In this document: in pieces, positions 35,040-44,443 of the stretch
Position numbering within the stretch: position 1 is the first letter of the stretch
How the letters are laid out: every line of letters starts with the position of its first letter
Assembly: GCF_051297175.1 (NCBI RefSeq)
Contig: NZ_JBINNY010000001.1
Span: forward strand, 4,340,001-4,404,000
From: Dryocola sp051297175
Lineage (GTDB): Bacteria; Pseudomonadota; Gammaproteobacteria; Enterobacterales; Enterobacteriaceae
DNA: 64,000 nucleotides
Direction: 5' to 3'
The notes under the pieces: generated by a model
The model's database searches: none
The model's input: the letters and a program-made list of their open reading frames with translations, nothing else
Told to the model about the DNA's origin: nothing
Translations under genes and position numbers: made by a program

Positions 35040-37607
35040 TTATTGTTTAACCCAAGCATCCTGCCAGTTACTTCCCGTGGCGGGTGCGTAGGCCCACGCG
35101 GCCCCGGCGCACCATCCGGAATAAGGGAAAGGCTTGCATTGATAGACGTGACCATCGGTGGCCATCACTTTTGTCCCGGCGGCGTATTTGCTGATTTGCG
35201 CAGGATAAACATAGTCATAGCCTGCATCCGGCGCAGGCGTTGGCTCCGGTTTATCCTTAGCGTTAATCTGCAGCACGGTATTACCAGTGGCGGACAGGCG
35301 GGTCTGATCGGTGACGCTCACCGCAAGCGACAGAGATTTCGTCGTGGAGGCTTCGGGTACCGATACGACCAGCGTATTGCTATTCACCCCGCCGACTACC
35401 GTCAGCTCGGCAGGCACCGTCCATTGCCAGGAAAGCTGCTGCGCGGAACTGTCGGCGTCGGTAGCGTTAGCTACGATAGTGACCTGGCTACCCGCCGTCA
35501 CCTGCTGGGTTTGCGGTACGGAAAGCGTCGGCGCTACGGGCTGGCTTAGGTTTACAACAGATACCGTGGTATCAGACGTGGACGTCAGCTTGCCGTCGCC
35601 TACCGTCAGGCGGAATGCGTAAGTGGCCTGCTGCAGCGGAGAAGGTAAGCTAAAGGTTGCGCGGGACGTTTGCGCATCAGCAAGCCTAACCGCCGGGCCG
35701 CTAATCTGCATCCACTGACAGGTTAACGCATCGTTATCCGGATCGCTTGAAGCAGTACCATCAAGCAGGACGGTACCCAGTTTGTTAATGCTTTGGTTCA
35801 CGCCCGCATTGGCAACCGGCGGACGGTTGCCGGACGGTACCGCGCTATTGTTGGTGAACGGCGAGAAAACGTCGCTGTAGCCATAGGCAGGTACCTGCTG
35901 GGCGGTCATACCGCTGTGTTCAGGAGAAACCTGTTTTTCAACGCCGGGACGATCGCGCATCATCGACCAAATCCCGATCATGCCCAGACCGCGATCTCTG
36001 GCGTGCTGATATACACGCTGCGCATCGGAAAGATAGAACACCTCGCCCTGAACGTCGTTGTAGCCAATCATCGGCGTGGTGCCCAGCATCGCGTAAACTT
36101 CGCTACTGCTCTTCTCAGGCCAGATGGCTTTCACCTGGCTATAAAGGTTATCAACGGCCGAAGTGGCACATTTGCTGTGGATGTCCTGTCCTTCTTTATC
36201 TGCGGACTGGCAAATCGCGTTGCCGTAGTCCATTGTCATGACATTCACCCCGGCAAGCGCTACGCCCTTCGCTTTCGCATCCTGCAGAACGTAAACCCCT
36301 TCAGGCGTCAGGCCGGTAGGCAGAATCGGCAGGGTGTACCAAACGGCCACGTTACGCCCTTCCTTCTTCCACTGCTCCTGAACCGCTTTCACCGCCTGGT
36401 TGCGGCGCTGGATGGATTCATGATCGGCAACCCAGGTTCCTTCAATATCAAAGTCCAACACCTTCAGGTTGAGGTTATCGACGATATCGTAATAATGCTG
36501 TTGCAGGTCGGCGACGTTCTTACAGCTTGCCGCGAGCGGGCTGTTGTTTGCCCCGCCGATGGACACCATTACGTCGCCACCCGCGTCGCGCAGCGCTTTA
36601 ATTTTGCTGTATTGCGTGTAGTCGCCCATGTTGTAGGCCGTGCCCCAGGTAGGGATACAGGTGTTTGCGTCTTTTGACACCACAAATGCCAGCGTGTAAT
36701 GCGTAATGTTTTTGCTCTGCGCAAGCGCGGCCATATCCGGAATGCTGTTCAGGGTGAAGTCAACGTACGGCGCGTAGAACTGCTTCGGCCAGTCGGATTT
36801 AGGGGTTCCAACGCGTGACTTCGCATTGCCCCAGTCAACGTAGGCGCGCCACGGGGAAACCGCATCCGGCGTAACGTTCTTCACCTGCCACTGAGCGACG
36901 TAAGGCGTGCCGTTGAAGGTCGCCAGGCTATCGGGCTGATAAAGCGTCGCGAGATTCATCGCCGGAGCCGCTTTTGCCTGTTCTGCGGTAACGGTGGACG
37001 TTTTACCTAAAGGATACCAGGGCTGGCCGTTATTTTTGGTTGGGTTTTGATTAGCAATTAAAGACGGGTCAGCATTATTGGTATAAAACAGCGCCTGATA
37101 AGACTGGCCGTTGCGGGTAACAATATCACCGCCGTTATAAACGGTGCCCATGGTCCATTCAGGCGTTGGCTGCCAGAGTTTCCATGGATTACTTTTGCCT
37201 GGAATAAAAGAATAAGGTTCTACCGCAGCGCTTGTTTTATAGGCCGTGCCGTCAACGGTAACTTTATCGCCGGCAATATAAGTCTGTACTGGATTAAATT
37301 CCGGAAGCGTCGTATCCGTACTGCCGCCTGCAATATCGCAGCTTACGGTGTTACCGTACAACGACAGTTCCTGTGCGGTTGCCGGGCGAACGAGGCGCCA
37401 CGGGTTGTTACCCTGATCTTGTTTTGCGGTGCCCGGACACTGGGCCGCGCCTACCCACCAGCTGTTGGTATAGACGTTACCGTTATAAATCACTTCAAAA
37501 TTTGCGCTGCCCTCCTGACCATTCCAGGCCTCCAGCGCCCATGTCGATGATGCAATACACAAAGCCCCCATACCAACTAAGGTACGAGTTAATTTATTAA
37601 TCCGCAT
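35040..37607 (-). CDS. Secreted multi-domain chitinase (GH18)
   Basis: Hydrolyses beta-1,4 bonds of chitin outside the cell. It has a signal peptide (1-24, TWA-LE), then four chitin-binding-like modules (about 25-75, 104-146, 150-200, 218-257, each with Y...W patterns and ending in PW). A glycoside hydrolase 18 domain (about 275-580) carries MVSIGGANN and the catalytic DFDIE (D385, D387, acid E389). A PKD-like domain (about 597-690), a second Ig-like domain and a C-terminal carbohydrate-binding module (about 795-855) follow. At 855 residues it resembles E. coli ChiA (897), which needs the type II secretion system. It is an insertion relative to E. coli, where osmY and prfC are neighbours. Confidence 0.93.
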   Translation of the reverse strand: MRINKLTRTLVGMGALCIASSTWALEAWNGQEGSANFEVIYNGNVYTNSWWVGAAQCPGTAKQDQGNNPWRLVRPATAQELSLYGNTVSCDIAGGSTDTTLPEFNPVQTYIAGDKVTVDGTAYKTSAAVEPYSFIPGKSNPWKLWQPTPEWTMGTVYNGGDIVTRNGQSYQALFYTNNADPSLIANQNPTKNNGQPWYPLGKTSTVTAEQAKAAPAMNLATLYQPDSLATFNGTPYVAQWQVKNVTPDAVSPWRAYVDWGNAKSRVGTPKSDWPKQFYAPYVDFTLNSIPDMAALAQSKNITHYTLAFVVSKDANTCIPTWGTAYNMGDYTQYSKIKALRDAGGDVMVSIGGANNSPLAASCKNVADLQQHYYDIVDNLNLKVLDFDIEGTWVADHESIQRRNQAVKAVQEQWKKEGRNVAVWYTLPILPTGLTPEGVYVLQDAKAKGVALAGVNVMTMDYGNAICQSADKEGQDIHSKCATSAVDNLYSQVKAIWPEKSSSEVYAMLGTTPMIGYNDVQGEVFYLSDAQRVYQHARDRGLGMIGIWSMMRDRPGVEKQVSPEHSGMTAQQVPAYGYSDVFSPFTNNSAVPSGNRPPVANAGVNQSINKLGTVLLDGTASSDPDNDALTCQWMQISGPAVRLADAQTSRATFSLPSPLQQATYAFRLTVGDGKLTSTSDTTVSVVNLSQPVAPTLSVPQTQQVTAGSQVTIVANATDADSSAQQLSWQWTVPAELTVVGGVNSNTLVVSVPEASTTKSLSLAVSVTDQTRLSATGNTVLQINAKDKPEPTPAPDAGYDYVYPAQISKYAAGTKVMATDGHVYQCKPFPYSGWCAGAAWAYAPATGSNWQDAWVKQ

Positions 37608-37818
37608 AATTTAATCCTTTAGATATTTAACGATCGGCCGCGATGCGGTAAGCATCAGGAGGAAGTTACCATAACCCGTAATGGCTATTACACCGTCAAA
37701 TATAGAATTAATTAATTACCAACAAAGTCGAGAAGTTTATTATTAAGCCGAAATAAAATAACAGCCAATCATAATTAAGATGGATGAAATGTGAGATGTA
37801 AAATACAAAATATGAATA

Positions 37819-37845
37819 TAAAAAGGCCCCCTGAATAAGGAGGCC
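37819..37845 (-). terminator. Terminator of prfC
   Basis: On the minus strand GGCCTCC...GGGGGCC forms a stem with one mismatch and is followed by TTTTTATA. It starts 11 nt after the prfC stop. Confidence 0.75.
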
Positions 37846-37855
37846 AGAAGAGATA

Positions 37856-39445
37856 TTAGTGCTCGCGAGTTTTACGGAATACCACATCCGGATAACGGTC
37901 TTGCGTCAGGTTAAGGTTAACCATGGTCGGCGCGATATAGGCGAGATTGTCACCACCGTCGAGCGCAAGCTGCACTTCGTTTTTGCGTTTGAACTCTTCA
38001 AATTTCTTCACGTCGCTGCATTCAACCCAGCGCGCGGTGGACACGTTGACGGATTCGTAAATCGCCTCAACGTTGTATTCACTTTTCAGACGAGCGACCA
38101 CCACGTCAAACTGCAGCACGCCGACCGCACCAACAATCAGATCGTTATTGGTGATAGGACGGAATACCTGCACCGCGCCCTCTTCGGAAAGCTGAACCAG
38201 CCCTTTGAGAAGCTGCTTCTGTTTAAGCGGGTCACGCAGGCGAATACGGCGGAACAGCTCCGGCGCGAAGTTCGGGATACCGGTGAACTTCATCATTTCG
38301 CCCTGGGTGAAGGTATCACCAATCTGAATGGTGCCGTGGTTGTGCAGGCCGATGATGTCGCCCGGATACGCTTCTTCGACGTGCGAACGGTCGCCCGCCA
38401 TAAAGGTCAGCGCGTCGGAAATCACCACGTCTTTACCGGTACGCACCTGGCGCAGCTTCATGCCCTTTTCGTATTTACCGGAAACCACGCGCATAAAGGC
38501 CACGCGGTCGCGGTGTTTCGGGTCCATATTGGCCTGAATCTTAAACACGAAGCCGGTGAACTTCTCTTCGGCGGCCTCAACTTCGCGGGTGTCGGTTTTA
38601 CGCGGCATAGGCGCAGGCGCCCATTCCACCAGGCCGTCCAGCATGTGGTCAACGCCGAAGTTACCCAGCGCGGTACCGAAGAAGACCGGCGTCAGCTCGC
38701 CTTCCAGGAACAGTTCGCGATCAAACTCGTGGGACGCGCCCTGCACCAGCTCAAGCTCATCGCGCAGCTGGCCCGCTAGCTCTTCGCCAACGGCGGCATC
38801 GAGATCCGGGTTGTTCAGCCCTTTCACGATGCGCACTTCCTGAATGGTGTGACCTTTACCGGTCTGGTAAAGATAGGTTTCGTCTTTATAAAGGTGGTAA
38901 ACGCCTTTGAACAGCTTGCCGCAGCCGATTGGCCAGGTGATAGGCGAGCAGGCAATTTTCAGTTCGCGCTCAACTTCATCCATCACTTCCATCGGGTCGC
39001 GGATGTCGCGGTCCAGTTTGTTCATAAAGGTGAGGATTGGCGTATCGCGCAGGCGGGTAACTTCCATCAGCTTGCGGGTACGGTCTTCTACACCTTTTGC
39101 GGCGTCGATAACCATCAGACAGCAGTCAACCGCCGTCAGGGTACGGTAGGTATCTTCCGAGAAGTCTTCGTGCCCTGGGGTATCAAGCAGGTTGACCAGG
39201 CTGTCGCGGTACGGGAACTGCATAACGGACGTGGTGATGGAAATACCACGCTGCTTTTCCATTTCCATCCAGTCAGATTTCGCATGCTGGCTGGAGCCAC
39301 GGCCTTTTACGGTACCGGCGGTCTGAATCGCCTGTCCGAACAGCAGCACTTTTTCGGTAATGGTGGTTTTACCGGCATCGGGGTGAGAAATGATCGCAAA
39401 GGTGCGACGTTTCCCCACTTCCTGTAAATAAGGAGACAAAGTCAT
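37856..39445 (-). CDS. prfC: Peptide chain release factor 3
   Basis: Ribosome-dependent GTPase that recycles RF1 and RF2 after peptide release. G motifs: ISHPDAGKTTITEK (G1), DTPGHEDFSEDT (G3), NKLDRD (G4). Domain II and the C-terminal EF-G-like domain follow. The 529 residues from MTLSPYLQEV equal E. coli; an in-frame ATG 45 nt upstream (39490) is not used by the family. Confidence 0.98.
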   Translation of the reverse strand: MTLSPYLQEVGKRRTFAIISHPDAGKTTITEKVLLFGQAIQTAGTVKGRGSSQHAKSDWMEMEKQRGISITTSVMQFPYRDSLVNLLDTPGHEDFSEDTYRTLTAVDCCLMVIDAAKGVEDRTRKLMEVTRLRDTPILTFMNKLDRDIRDPMEVMDEVERELKIACSPITWPIGCGKLFKGVYHLYKDETYLYQTGKGHTIQEVRIVKGLNNPDLDAAVGEELAGQLRDELELVQGASHEFDRELFLEGELTPVFFGTALGNFGVDHMLDGLVEWAPAPMPRKTDTREVEAAEEKFTGFVFKIQANMDPKHRDRVAFMRVVSGKYEKGMKLRQVRTGKDVVISDALTFMAGDRSHVEEAYPGDIIGLHNHGTIQIGDTFTQGEMMKFTGIPNFAPELFRRIRLRDPLKQKQLLKGLVQLSEEGAVQVFRPITNNDLIVGAVGVLQFDVVVARLKSEYNVEAIYESVNVSTARWVECSDVKKFEEFKRKNEVQLALDGGDNLAYIAPTMVNLNLTQDRYPDVVFRKTREH

Positions 39446-39545
39446 AATCGTATCTTCTGTGAATGCGCGCGGCCTTGAGCCACGCGGCAAGTAAACGTAT
39501 TTTGGCGGCTATTTTACCCATCAAGTTGGGTTTAACAATCAACAA

Positions 39546-40223
39546 TCATGGCTTACACAACAGTTGCTCCAGTTCACTCAGCGAGGTGACCTGCCAGGTC
39601 GGATGAATGCCTTCCGGCAGGCTACGGCCATGGGCATTCAGCCAGCAGGTCGCCAGACCCGCGTTCATCCCGCCCAGAATGTCAGATTCCGCCGTATCGC
39701 CGACCATCATTACGCGTTCGCGCGGCGGGTTGCCCATTTGCTCTAAAGCATAATCAAAAATTCGACGATCTGGCTTAGCGATGCCGACCTGCTCGGAAAT
39801 AACCAGCAGGTCGAAAAAGTCCCGTAGGCCGGTGCGTTCAAGGCGGATTTGCTGGAGCGCGGTAAAACCATTGGTAATAATGCCGAGCTTAACCTTGCCT
39901 TTCAGGGCATTAAGCAGCGAGATAGCCCCCGGCAGCGGCGCGCAGATTTCGGCCATCGCATTTAAAAACGCGGCGTTGAGATCGCCCGCCGGGACGTTCA
40001 GCCGTGCGGCCCAGCCTTCAAAACGCTGGTGCTGGAGCTGAAGCGCGGTGATGGCGCCGTTCTGGTAATCGACCCACAGCGGCTTGTTAACGGCCTGGTA
40101 GTCATGGAAATCTTCAGCGGTGAACGTCACGCTATAGTCGAGAAACATCCGCTGTAGGCCGCCGAAAGCGTCAAAGGTAAACAGCGTTTCGTCGGCATCA
40201 AATAAAATCCAGTCCCAGTTCAT
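39546..40223 (-). CDS. yjjG: HAD-family pyrimidine 5'-nucleotidase YjjG
   Basis: Dephosphorylates UMP, dUMP and dTMP and protects against mutagenic pyrimidine analogues. HAD motifs: ILFDADETLF (nucleophile and acid), IITNGFT, KPDRRIFDYAL and MVGDTAESDILGG. 225 residues as in E. coli. An ERIC remnant separates it from rimI, which is on the same strand. Confidence 0.96.
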   Translation of the reverse strand: MNWDWILFDADETLFTFDAFGGLQRMFLDYSVTFTAEDFHDYQAVNKPLWVDYQNGAITALQLQHQRFEGWAARLNVPAGDLNAAFLNAMAEICAPLPGAISLLNALKGKVKLGIITNGFTALQQIRLERTGLRDFFDLLVISEQVGIAKPDRRIFDYALEQMGNPPRERVMMVGDTAESDILGGMNAGLATCWLNAHGRSLPEGIHPTWQVTSLSELEQLLCKP

Positions 40224-40244
40224 TAATACACCTTGTTTAAATCA

Positions 40245-40303
40245 ATACCCTAAACAATTCGAGTTGCAGCCAATACCGCTGCGGCTCGAACAATGACGGG
40301 TAT
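40245..40303. repeat. Internally deleted ERIC element between rimI and yjjG
   Basis: About 59 bp retaining the ERIC ends (ATACCCTAAACAATTCGAG and GCGGCTCGAACAATGACGGG) without the central core. It ends 1 nt before the rimI stop codon. Confidence 0.75.
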
Positions 40304-40304
40304 T

Positions 40305-40748
40305 TCAGCCTATTGGTAGCGCCATGATAATGGCGTCTTCCCTGCCCTCTTTGGTCGGGTAATAGTTGCGGCGTATGGTCGCCTCGTTGAAGCCCAGGCT
40401 CTCGTAGAGCGCAATAGCCGCGTGGTTCGAGGCGCGCACTTCAAGCCACAGGGTAAAGACGTCCTGCGCTTCCAGCTCGCGGATGAGATGCTCCAGAAGC
40501 TGTCGGCCAAGCCCTCTGCGCTGATACGCGGGATCGACCGCAATATTGAACAGCGTTGCCTCATCAAGCACAACCTGAGTGACGGCAAACGCCGCCATCT
40601 CGCCGTCGACGTCCAGGCGGAGATTGAAATAGCGATCGCCCTGGTTGCTGGCGAAGGTTTTTTCACTCCATGGGAAAGCATGGCTGCGCAGTTCGATGGC
40701 GTAGGCCGCCGCTAAGTCACTCTGCTTCAGGGAAGAAATCGTGTTCAT
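40305..40748 (-). CDS. rimI: Ribosomal protein S18 alanine N-acetyltransferase RimI
   Basis: GNAT acetyltransferase that acetylates the N-terminal alanine of ribosomal protein S18. The acetyl-CoA loop QRRGLGRQLLEHL and the C-terminal IALYESLGF are typical. The 147 residues compare with 148 in E. coli. Its first 32 nt overlap the end of holD in another frame, an arrangement also found in E. coli. Confidence 0.96.
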   Translation of the reverse strand: MNTISSLKQSDLAAAYAIELRSHAFPWSEKTFASNQGDRYFNLRLDVDGEMAAFAVTQVVLDEATLFNIAVDPAYQRRGLGRQLLEHLIRELEAQDVFTLWLEVRASNHAAIALYESLGFNEATIRRNYYPTKEGREDAIIMALPIG

Positions 40749-41130
40749 ATTTGCAAATTTGCTGCCACAGCGCCTGACGCGCCGTGCCGTTGTGATAAAG
40801 CTCGTTTAAGGCGGGAGTCGCCAGCTGCGCACCGGGAAGCGAAAGCGGCTCGTCAACGCCCAGTCGCCAGCTGTTGCAGCGGGTATCGGCTGGCAGCATC
40901 GCCGCACGTTCCGGCGTCAGCTGCAAAACCTGCTGGGGCATAAGCGCCAGGCTGCGTAACACATCGCTAATCAGGGGATCGCTTAACGCCGGGAGGTCGT
41001 TTGCGACCATCACCAGACGGGTGTTTGCCTGCAGTGAAACGGCAATTTCACCCTGCAACACCAACGGTCGCCGCAGCTCCCACTGGGTAATGCCCAGTTG
41101 CTGTAACAGCCAGTCGCGTCGCGAAGTCAT
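40717..41130 (-). CDS. holD: DNA polymerase III psi subunit HolD
   Basis: Clamp-loader accessory subunit that joins chi (HolC) and thereby SSB to the polymerase III holoenzyme. 137 residues from MTSRRDWLLQQLGITQWELR, the same length as E. coli; an ATG eight codons upstream is also in frame but lies outside the family start. Its 3' end overlaps rimI; it diverges from rsmC. Confidence 0.95.
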   Translation of the reverse strand: MTSRRDWLLQQLGITQWELRRPLVLQGEIAVSLQANTRLVMVANDLPALSDPLISDVLRSLALMPQQVLQLTPERAAMLPADTRCNSWRLGVDEPLSLPGAQLATPALNELYHNGTARQALWQQICKYEHDFFPEAE

Positions 41131-41238
41131 AGCGAAACCTTTTGAGAGTGCCAATTGGGGCGCAAATATAGCAAATACATCGAATACGCGCCATTAAAGC
41201 TCTATAATCGCGGATCTGATTTATCCTGGAGTAATTTG

Positions 41239-42270
41239 ATGACTGCGTTAACCCCGGCAAGCGAAGTGCTGCTGCGCCACAGCGATGATTTTACCGAAAG
41301 CCGCGTACTGTTTGCCGGTGACCTGCAAGACGATCTGCCCGCCCGTTTCGATACCGCGCAAAGCCGCGCCCATACCCAGCAATTCCACCATTGGCAGGTG
41401 CTAAGCGCCCAGATGGGCGAAAACGCGCAGTATGGCCTGGTGGCGGACGCCGAGATCGTCGGCGACAGCGACACGCTGATTTACTACTGGCCGAAGAACA
41501 AGCCGGAAGCGCAATTCCAGCTGATGAACATTCTCTCGCGCATGCCGGTAGGCTGCGACGTGTTCGTCGTCGGTGAAAACCGCAGCGGCGTGCGCAGCGC
41601 AGAACAAATTCTCGAAGATTTTTGCCCGCTGACCAAAATCGACAGCGCGCGCCGCTGCGGCCTGTATCACGGTCGCCTTGAAACGCAGCCGCAGTTCGAC
41701 GAGCAGGCGTGGTGGGACGAATACGATCACGAAGGCATGACGGTGAAAACCCTGCCGGGCGTGTTTAGCCGCGATGGCCTTGATACCGGCAGCAAGCTGC
41801 TGCTCTCCACCCTGACCGCGCATACCAAAGGCAAAGTGCTGGACGTAGGCTGCGGCGCGGGCGTGCTGGCCATCACGCTGAAAAGCCATTCGCCGAAGGT
41901 TCGCCTGACGCTGTGTGACGTGAGCGCCCCGGCGGTTGAAGCCAGCCGCGCAACGCTTGCCGCTAACGGCATCGAGGGTGAAGTCATCGCCAGCAACGTC
42001 TATTCCGAGATCAATGGCCGTTTCGACATGATTATCTCCAACCCGCCGTTCCACGACGGCATGCAAACCAGCCTGGATGCAGCCCACCAGCTTATCCGCG
42101 GCGCGGCCCGTCATCTGAACATGGGTGGCGAGTTACGCATCGTGGCAAACGCCTTCCTGGCGTACCCGAACGTGCTGGACGAAATCTTTGGCAGTCATGA
42201 AGTTATCGCGCAAACCGGTCGCTTTAAGGTTTATCGTGCCGTGCTGGCGCGCGCGGCGAAGAAACGCTAA
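41239..42270 (+). CDS. rsmC: 16S rRNA m2G1207 methyltransferase RsmC
   Basis: Methylates N2 of G1207 in 16S rRNA. It has a duplicated methyltransferase fold; the active C-terminal half has the SAM motif VLDVGCGAGVLAI and the catalytic NPPFHDG. 343 residues from MTALTPASEV, equal to E. coli, preceded by CTGGAG. An in-frame upstream ATG at 41155 is ignored for that reason. Confidence 0.97.
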   Translation: MTALTPASEVLLRHSDDFTESRVLFAGDLQDDLPARFDTAQSRAHTQQFHHWQVLSAQMGENAQYGLVADAEIVGDSDTLIYYWPKNKPEAQFQLMNILSRMPVGCDVFVVGENRSGVRSAEQILEDFCPLTKIDSARRCGLYHGRLETQPQFDEQAWWDEYDHEGMTVKTLPGVFSRDGLDTGSKLLLSTLTAHTKGKVLDVGCGAGVLAITLKSHSPKVRLTLCDVSAPAVEASRATLAANGIEGEVIASNVYSEINGRFDMIISNPPFHDGMQTSLDAAHQLIRGAARHLNMGGELRIVANAFLAYPNVLDEIFGSHEVIAQTGRFKVYRAVLARAAKKR

Positions 42271-42325
42271 TCACGCCCCAACGCCGTTTTTTGCAGCAAA
42301 TGCTGAAGCGGCGCTAAATTAACTG

Positions 42326-42353
42326 TTGACGAAGCGCAGAAAACATCTAGAAT
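42326..42353 (+). promoter_or_regulatory. Promoter of the tRNA-Leu operon
   Basis: TTGACG (42326-42331), 16-nt spacer, TAGAAT (42348-42353), followed by a GC-rich discriminator GCGCCTCC, typical of stringently controlled stable-RNA promoters. The first tRNA starts 39 nt downstream. Confidence 0.8.
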
Positions 42354-42391
42354 GCGCCTCCGTGGTTGTGATACTTCGGTATTACAGGTAT

Positions 42392-42478
42392 GCGAAGGTG
42401 GCGGAATTGGTAGACGCGCTAGCTTCAGGTGTTAGTGTTCTTACGGACGTGAGGGTTCAAGTCCCTCTCTTCGCACCA
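42392..42478 (+). tRNA. tRNA-Leu(CAG), first copy
   Basis: 87-nt tRNA with encoded CCA. Acceptor GCGAAGG pairs with TCTTCGC region; anticodon loop TTCAGGT gives CAG. Long class II variable arm (TGTTCTTACGGACG). First of three tandem genes equivalent to E. coli leuQPV. Confidence 0.97.
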
Positions 42479-42508
42479 CCAACAACCACGAGATATCGTT
42501 CGCACTGC

Positions 42509-42595
42509 GCGAAGGTGGCGGAATTGGTAGACGCGCTAGCTTCAGGTGTTAGTGTTCTTACGGACGTGAGGGTTCAAGTCCCTCTCTTCGCACCA
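42509..42595 (+). tRNA. tRNA-Leu(CAG), second copy
   Basis: Identical in sequence to the first copy, 87 nt with CCA, separated from it by 30 nt of unrelated spacer. Part of one transcript. Confidence 0.97.
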
Positions 42596-42641
42596 ATGCG
42601 ATGACGATATCAAAACTCTTAAGCGCAAGCTTAAAACCTGT

Positions 42642-42728
42642 GCGAAGGTGGCGGAATTGGTAGACGCGCTAGCTTCAGGTGTTAGTGTCCTTACGGACGT
42701 GAGGGTTCAAGTCCCTCTCTTCGCACCA
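42642..42728 (+). tRNA. tRNA-Leu(CAG), third copy
   Basis: 87 nt with CCA. It differs from the other two by one base in the variable arm (GTGTCC instead of GTGTTC). No integrase or attachment-site duplication is seen at its 3' end. Confidence 0.97.
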
Positions 42729-42763
42729 CTTCTTAGCTGTTCCCCGTAATTCAAGCTTCCTGC

Positions 42764-43003
42764 TTATCTCATCACACCAAGATTCATCATCACCAACGCA
42801 AGCCCGCTGGCAAAGGCAATGCCTGACGGCAGCAACACAAAATGCCGCAGCCGCTTGTGATAAAGCATCGCCGTTGACGCAACCAGCCCTAGCACCACCA
42901 GCACGCGCCATTGGCTAAAAGAAAGATCCGCATACGCCAGAACGGCGACCAGCAATCCCGGTACCACAATCCCCCAGGCGCTTCCAAGCTGTCGTTGCAA
43001 CAT
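42764..43003 (-). CDS. yjjZ: DUF1435 membrane protein YjjZ
   Basis: A 79-residue protein, MLQRQLGSAWGIVVPGLL at the start, with about three hydrophobic segments (8-26, 34-48, 57-75). It corresponds to E. coli YjjZ by position between rsmC/tRNA-Leu and fhuF and by similar sequence. No known function. Confidence 0.88.
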   Translation of the reverse strand: MLQRQLGSAWGIVVPGLLVAVLAYADLSFSQWRVLVVLGLVASTAMLYHKRLRHFVLLPSGIAFASGLALVMMNLGVMR

Positions 43004-43271
43004 AGTGGCTATCTCATCAATCGGTAATGATAACCAATATCATATGATAAAATTTCTCATCTGTCAGCTCGATATCGGCGATACTGCGCCGTCCTGTATG
43101 AGCTTTACTCAACAGCGGATGACATAATTTCACGAAGATGGTAGATTGGCCCCAACGTTAATAAAACTCATCAATAAATTATCCATAACGTTAACGTCTC
43201 TTCGCAAACCGATATTAATGCCACTGCAAACACGCAAATCCGACATCTGACCGAAAAGAATTATTTTAGAT

Positions 43272-44336
43272 ATGACTGCAAAGAACTGGCGGGCCTTACT
43301 TAAAGGGAAGCATCAGCTCTCTTCACGTTTATTTTTATTGCTCAATGCGATCTCTGCCGGCTTCAGCATGGCAAGCCCTATCTACCACACGCAGAGCCTG
43401 ACGGTGCCTGTCATTCTGGTGCTGGTGCTGAGCATTTCTTTGCTGGTCTGGCAATTCGCTGATAAACAAAGACTAATTAATATTAACTTAGTGTCATTAT
43501 TACTGGGCGTATTATGGGCGTGGCACATCGTTATTAAAAATAGCGCGATACCCAATACCGACGCATCCTTTTTGATAATTGCGCTTATGACCATATTATT
43601 TATTGGATCTATCTCTTTTATCAATAATATACAGGCGTTCATCGTCCACTGTATCCCGGTTACGCTCACGGTGCTGTGGCTCGACGGCGGCCAGCACTGG
43701 CTGCGCGTGCTTTACTCAATCGCCCTGCCCGGCGTTGGCATCACCATTCAGCACATGATCCAACGGCGCAACGACAAGTTCACCCAGCGGCTAATGAATA
43801 AGCTGCTGGAAGAGAAAGAAACCCTTAACGATCTGAGCATGCTCGACCCGCTCACCGGCCTCTACAACCGTCGCGGTTTTCAGAACCGGCTGGAGAACGT
43901 TATGTCTGTCGGCAGCGGCCATCACTTCGTGCTGCTGCTGGATATCGACCACTTCAAGGCCTACAACGATAACTATGGCCACAGCATGGGCGACCAGGCG
44001 CTGATCCGCGTATCGGCAGCCATTCGCGATGCGGTGCGATCCAGAGACATCGTCACGCGCTACGGCGGCGAGGAGTTTATGGTGCTGCTCACCAATCTCG
44101 ACGCCGAAACGGCGATGCAAACCGCCGAGCGCATCCGCCAGCGGGTTTACGACCTGCGCATCCTGCACCTGTTTAACGAGCAGGTTGCCACTAACGTCAC
44201 CATCAGCATTGGCCTTGCCCCGCTTGGCGAAGAGGGCGTTGATGAAGCGCTAAGGCTCGCCGACAAAGCACTCTACCGAGCTAAAAACCAGGGCCGCAAC
44301 AGCATCCTCACCAGCGATTCGCTACAGGCGGCGTAA
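43272..44336 (+). CDS. Membrane-bound diguanylate cyclase (GGDEF)
   Basis: Synthesises cyclic di-GMP from two GTP. The N-terminal half (about 15-165) has around six hydrophobic membrane segments with no domain I can name. The GGDEF domain (about 190-350) starts LDPLTGLYNRRGF, carries the active-site GGEEF, and has an inhibitory RxxD site (RSRD) exactly five residues before it, so feedback inhibition is likely. Not at this place in E. coli K-12. Its stop lies 67 nt before the fhuF Fur box, on the same strand. Confidence 0.92.
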   Translation: MTAKNWRALLKGKHQLSSRLFLLLNAISAGFSMASPIYHTQSLTVPVILVLVLSISLLVWQFADKQRLININLVSLLLGVLWAWHIVIKNSAIPNTDASFLIIALMTILFIGSISFINNIQAFIVHCIPVTLTVLWLDGGQHWLRVLYSIALPGVGITIQHMIQRRNDKFTQRLMNKLLEEKETLNDLSMLDPLTGLYNRRGFQNRLENVMSVGSGHHFVLLLDIDHFKAYNDNYGHSMGDQALIRVSAAIRDAVRSRDIVTRYGGEEFMVLLTNLDAETAMQTAERIRQRVYDLRILHLFNEQVATNVTISIGLAPLGEEGVDEALRLADKALYRAKNQGRNSILTSDSLQAA

Positions 44337-44402
44337 ATCACGCCGCGCTTCCCCACAGAGCGCACATTTTCACCTTGCTAACGGCTTTCCCTATAGTTAG
44401 GA

Positions 44403-44421
44403 TTGGCAATCATTATCATTT
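44403..44421. promoter_or_regulatory. Fur box upstream of fhuF
   Basis: TTGGCAATCATTATCATTT closely matches the Fur consensus, with the ATCATTATC core. It ends 22 nt upstream of the chosen fhuF start, so iron should repress fhuF. Confidence 0.85.
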
Positions 44422-44443
44422 AGATTACCGGTCGTATCAGGCG

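Noticed and set aside
42392..42728. tRNA-Leu cluster as a phage or island integration site
   Set aside because: No integrase gene and no partial tRNA 3'-end duplication is seen nearby. The flanking genes are those expected.
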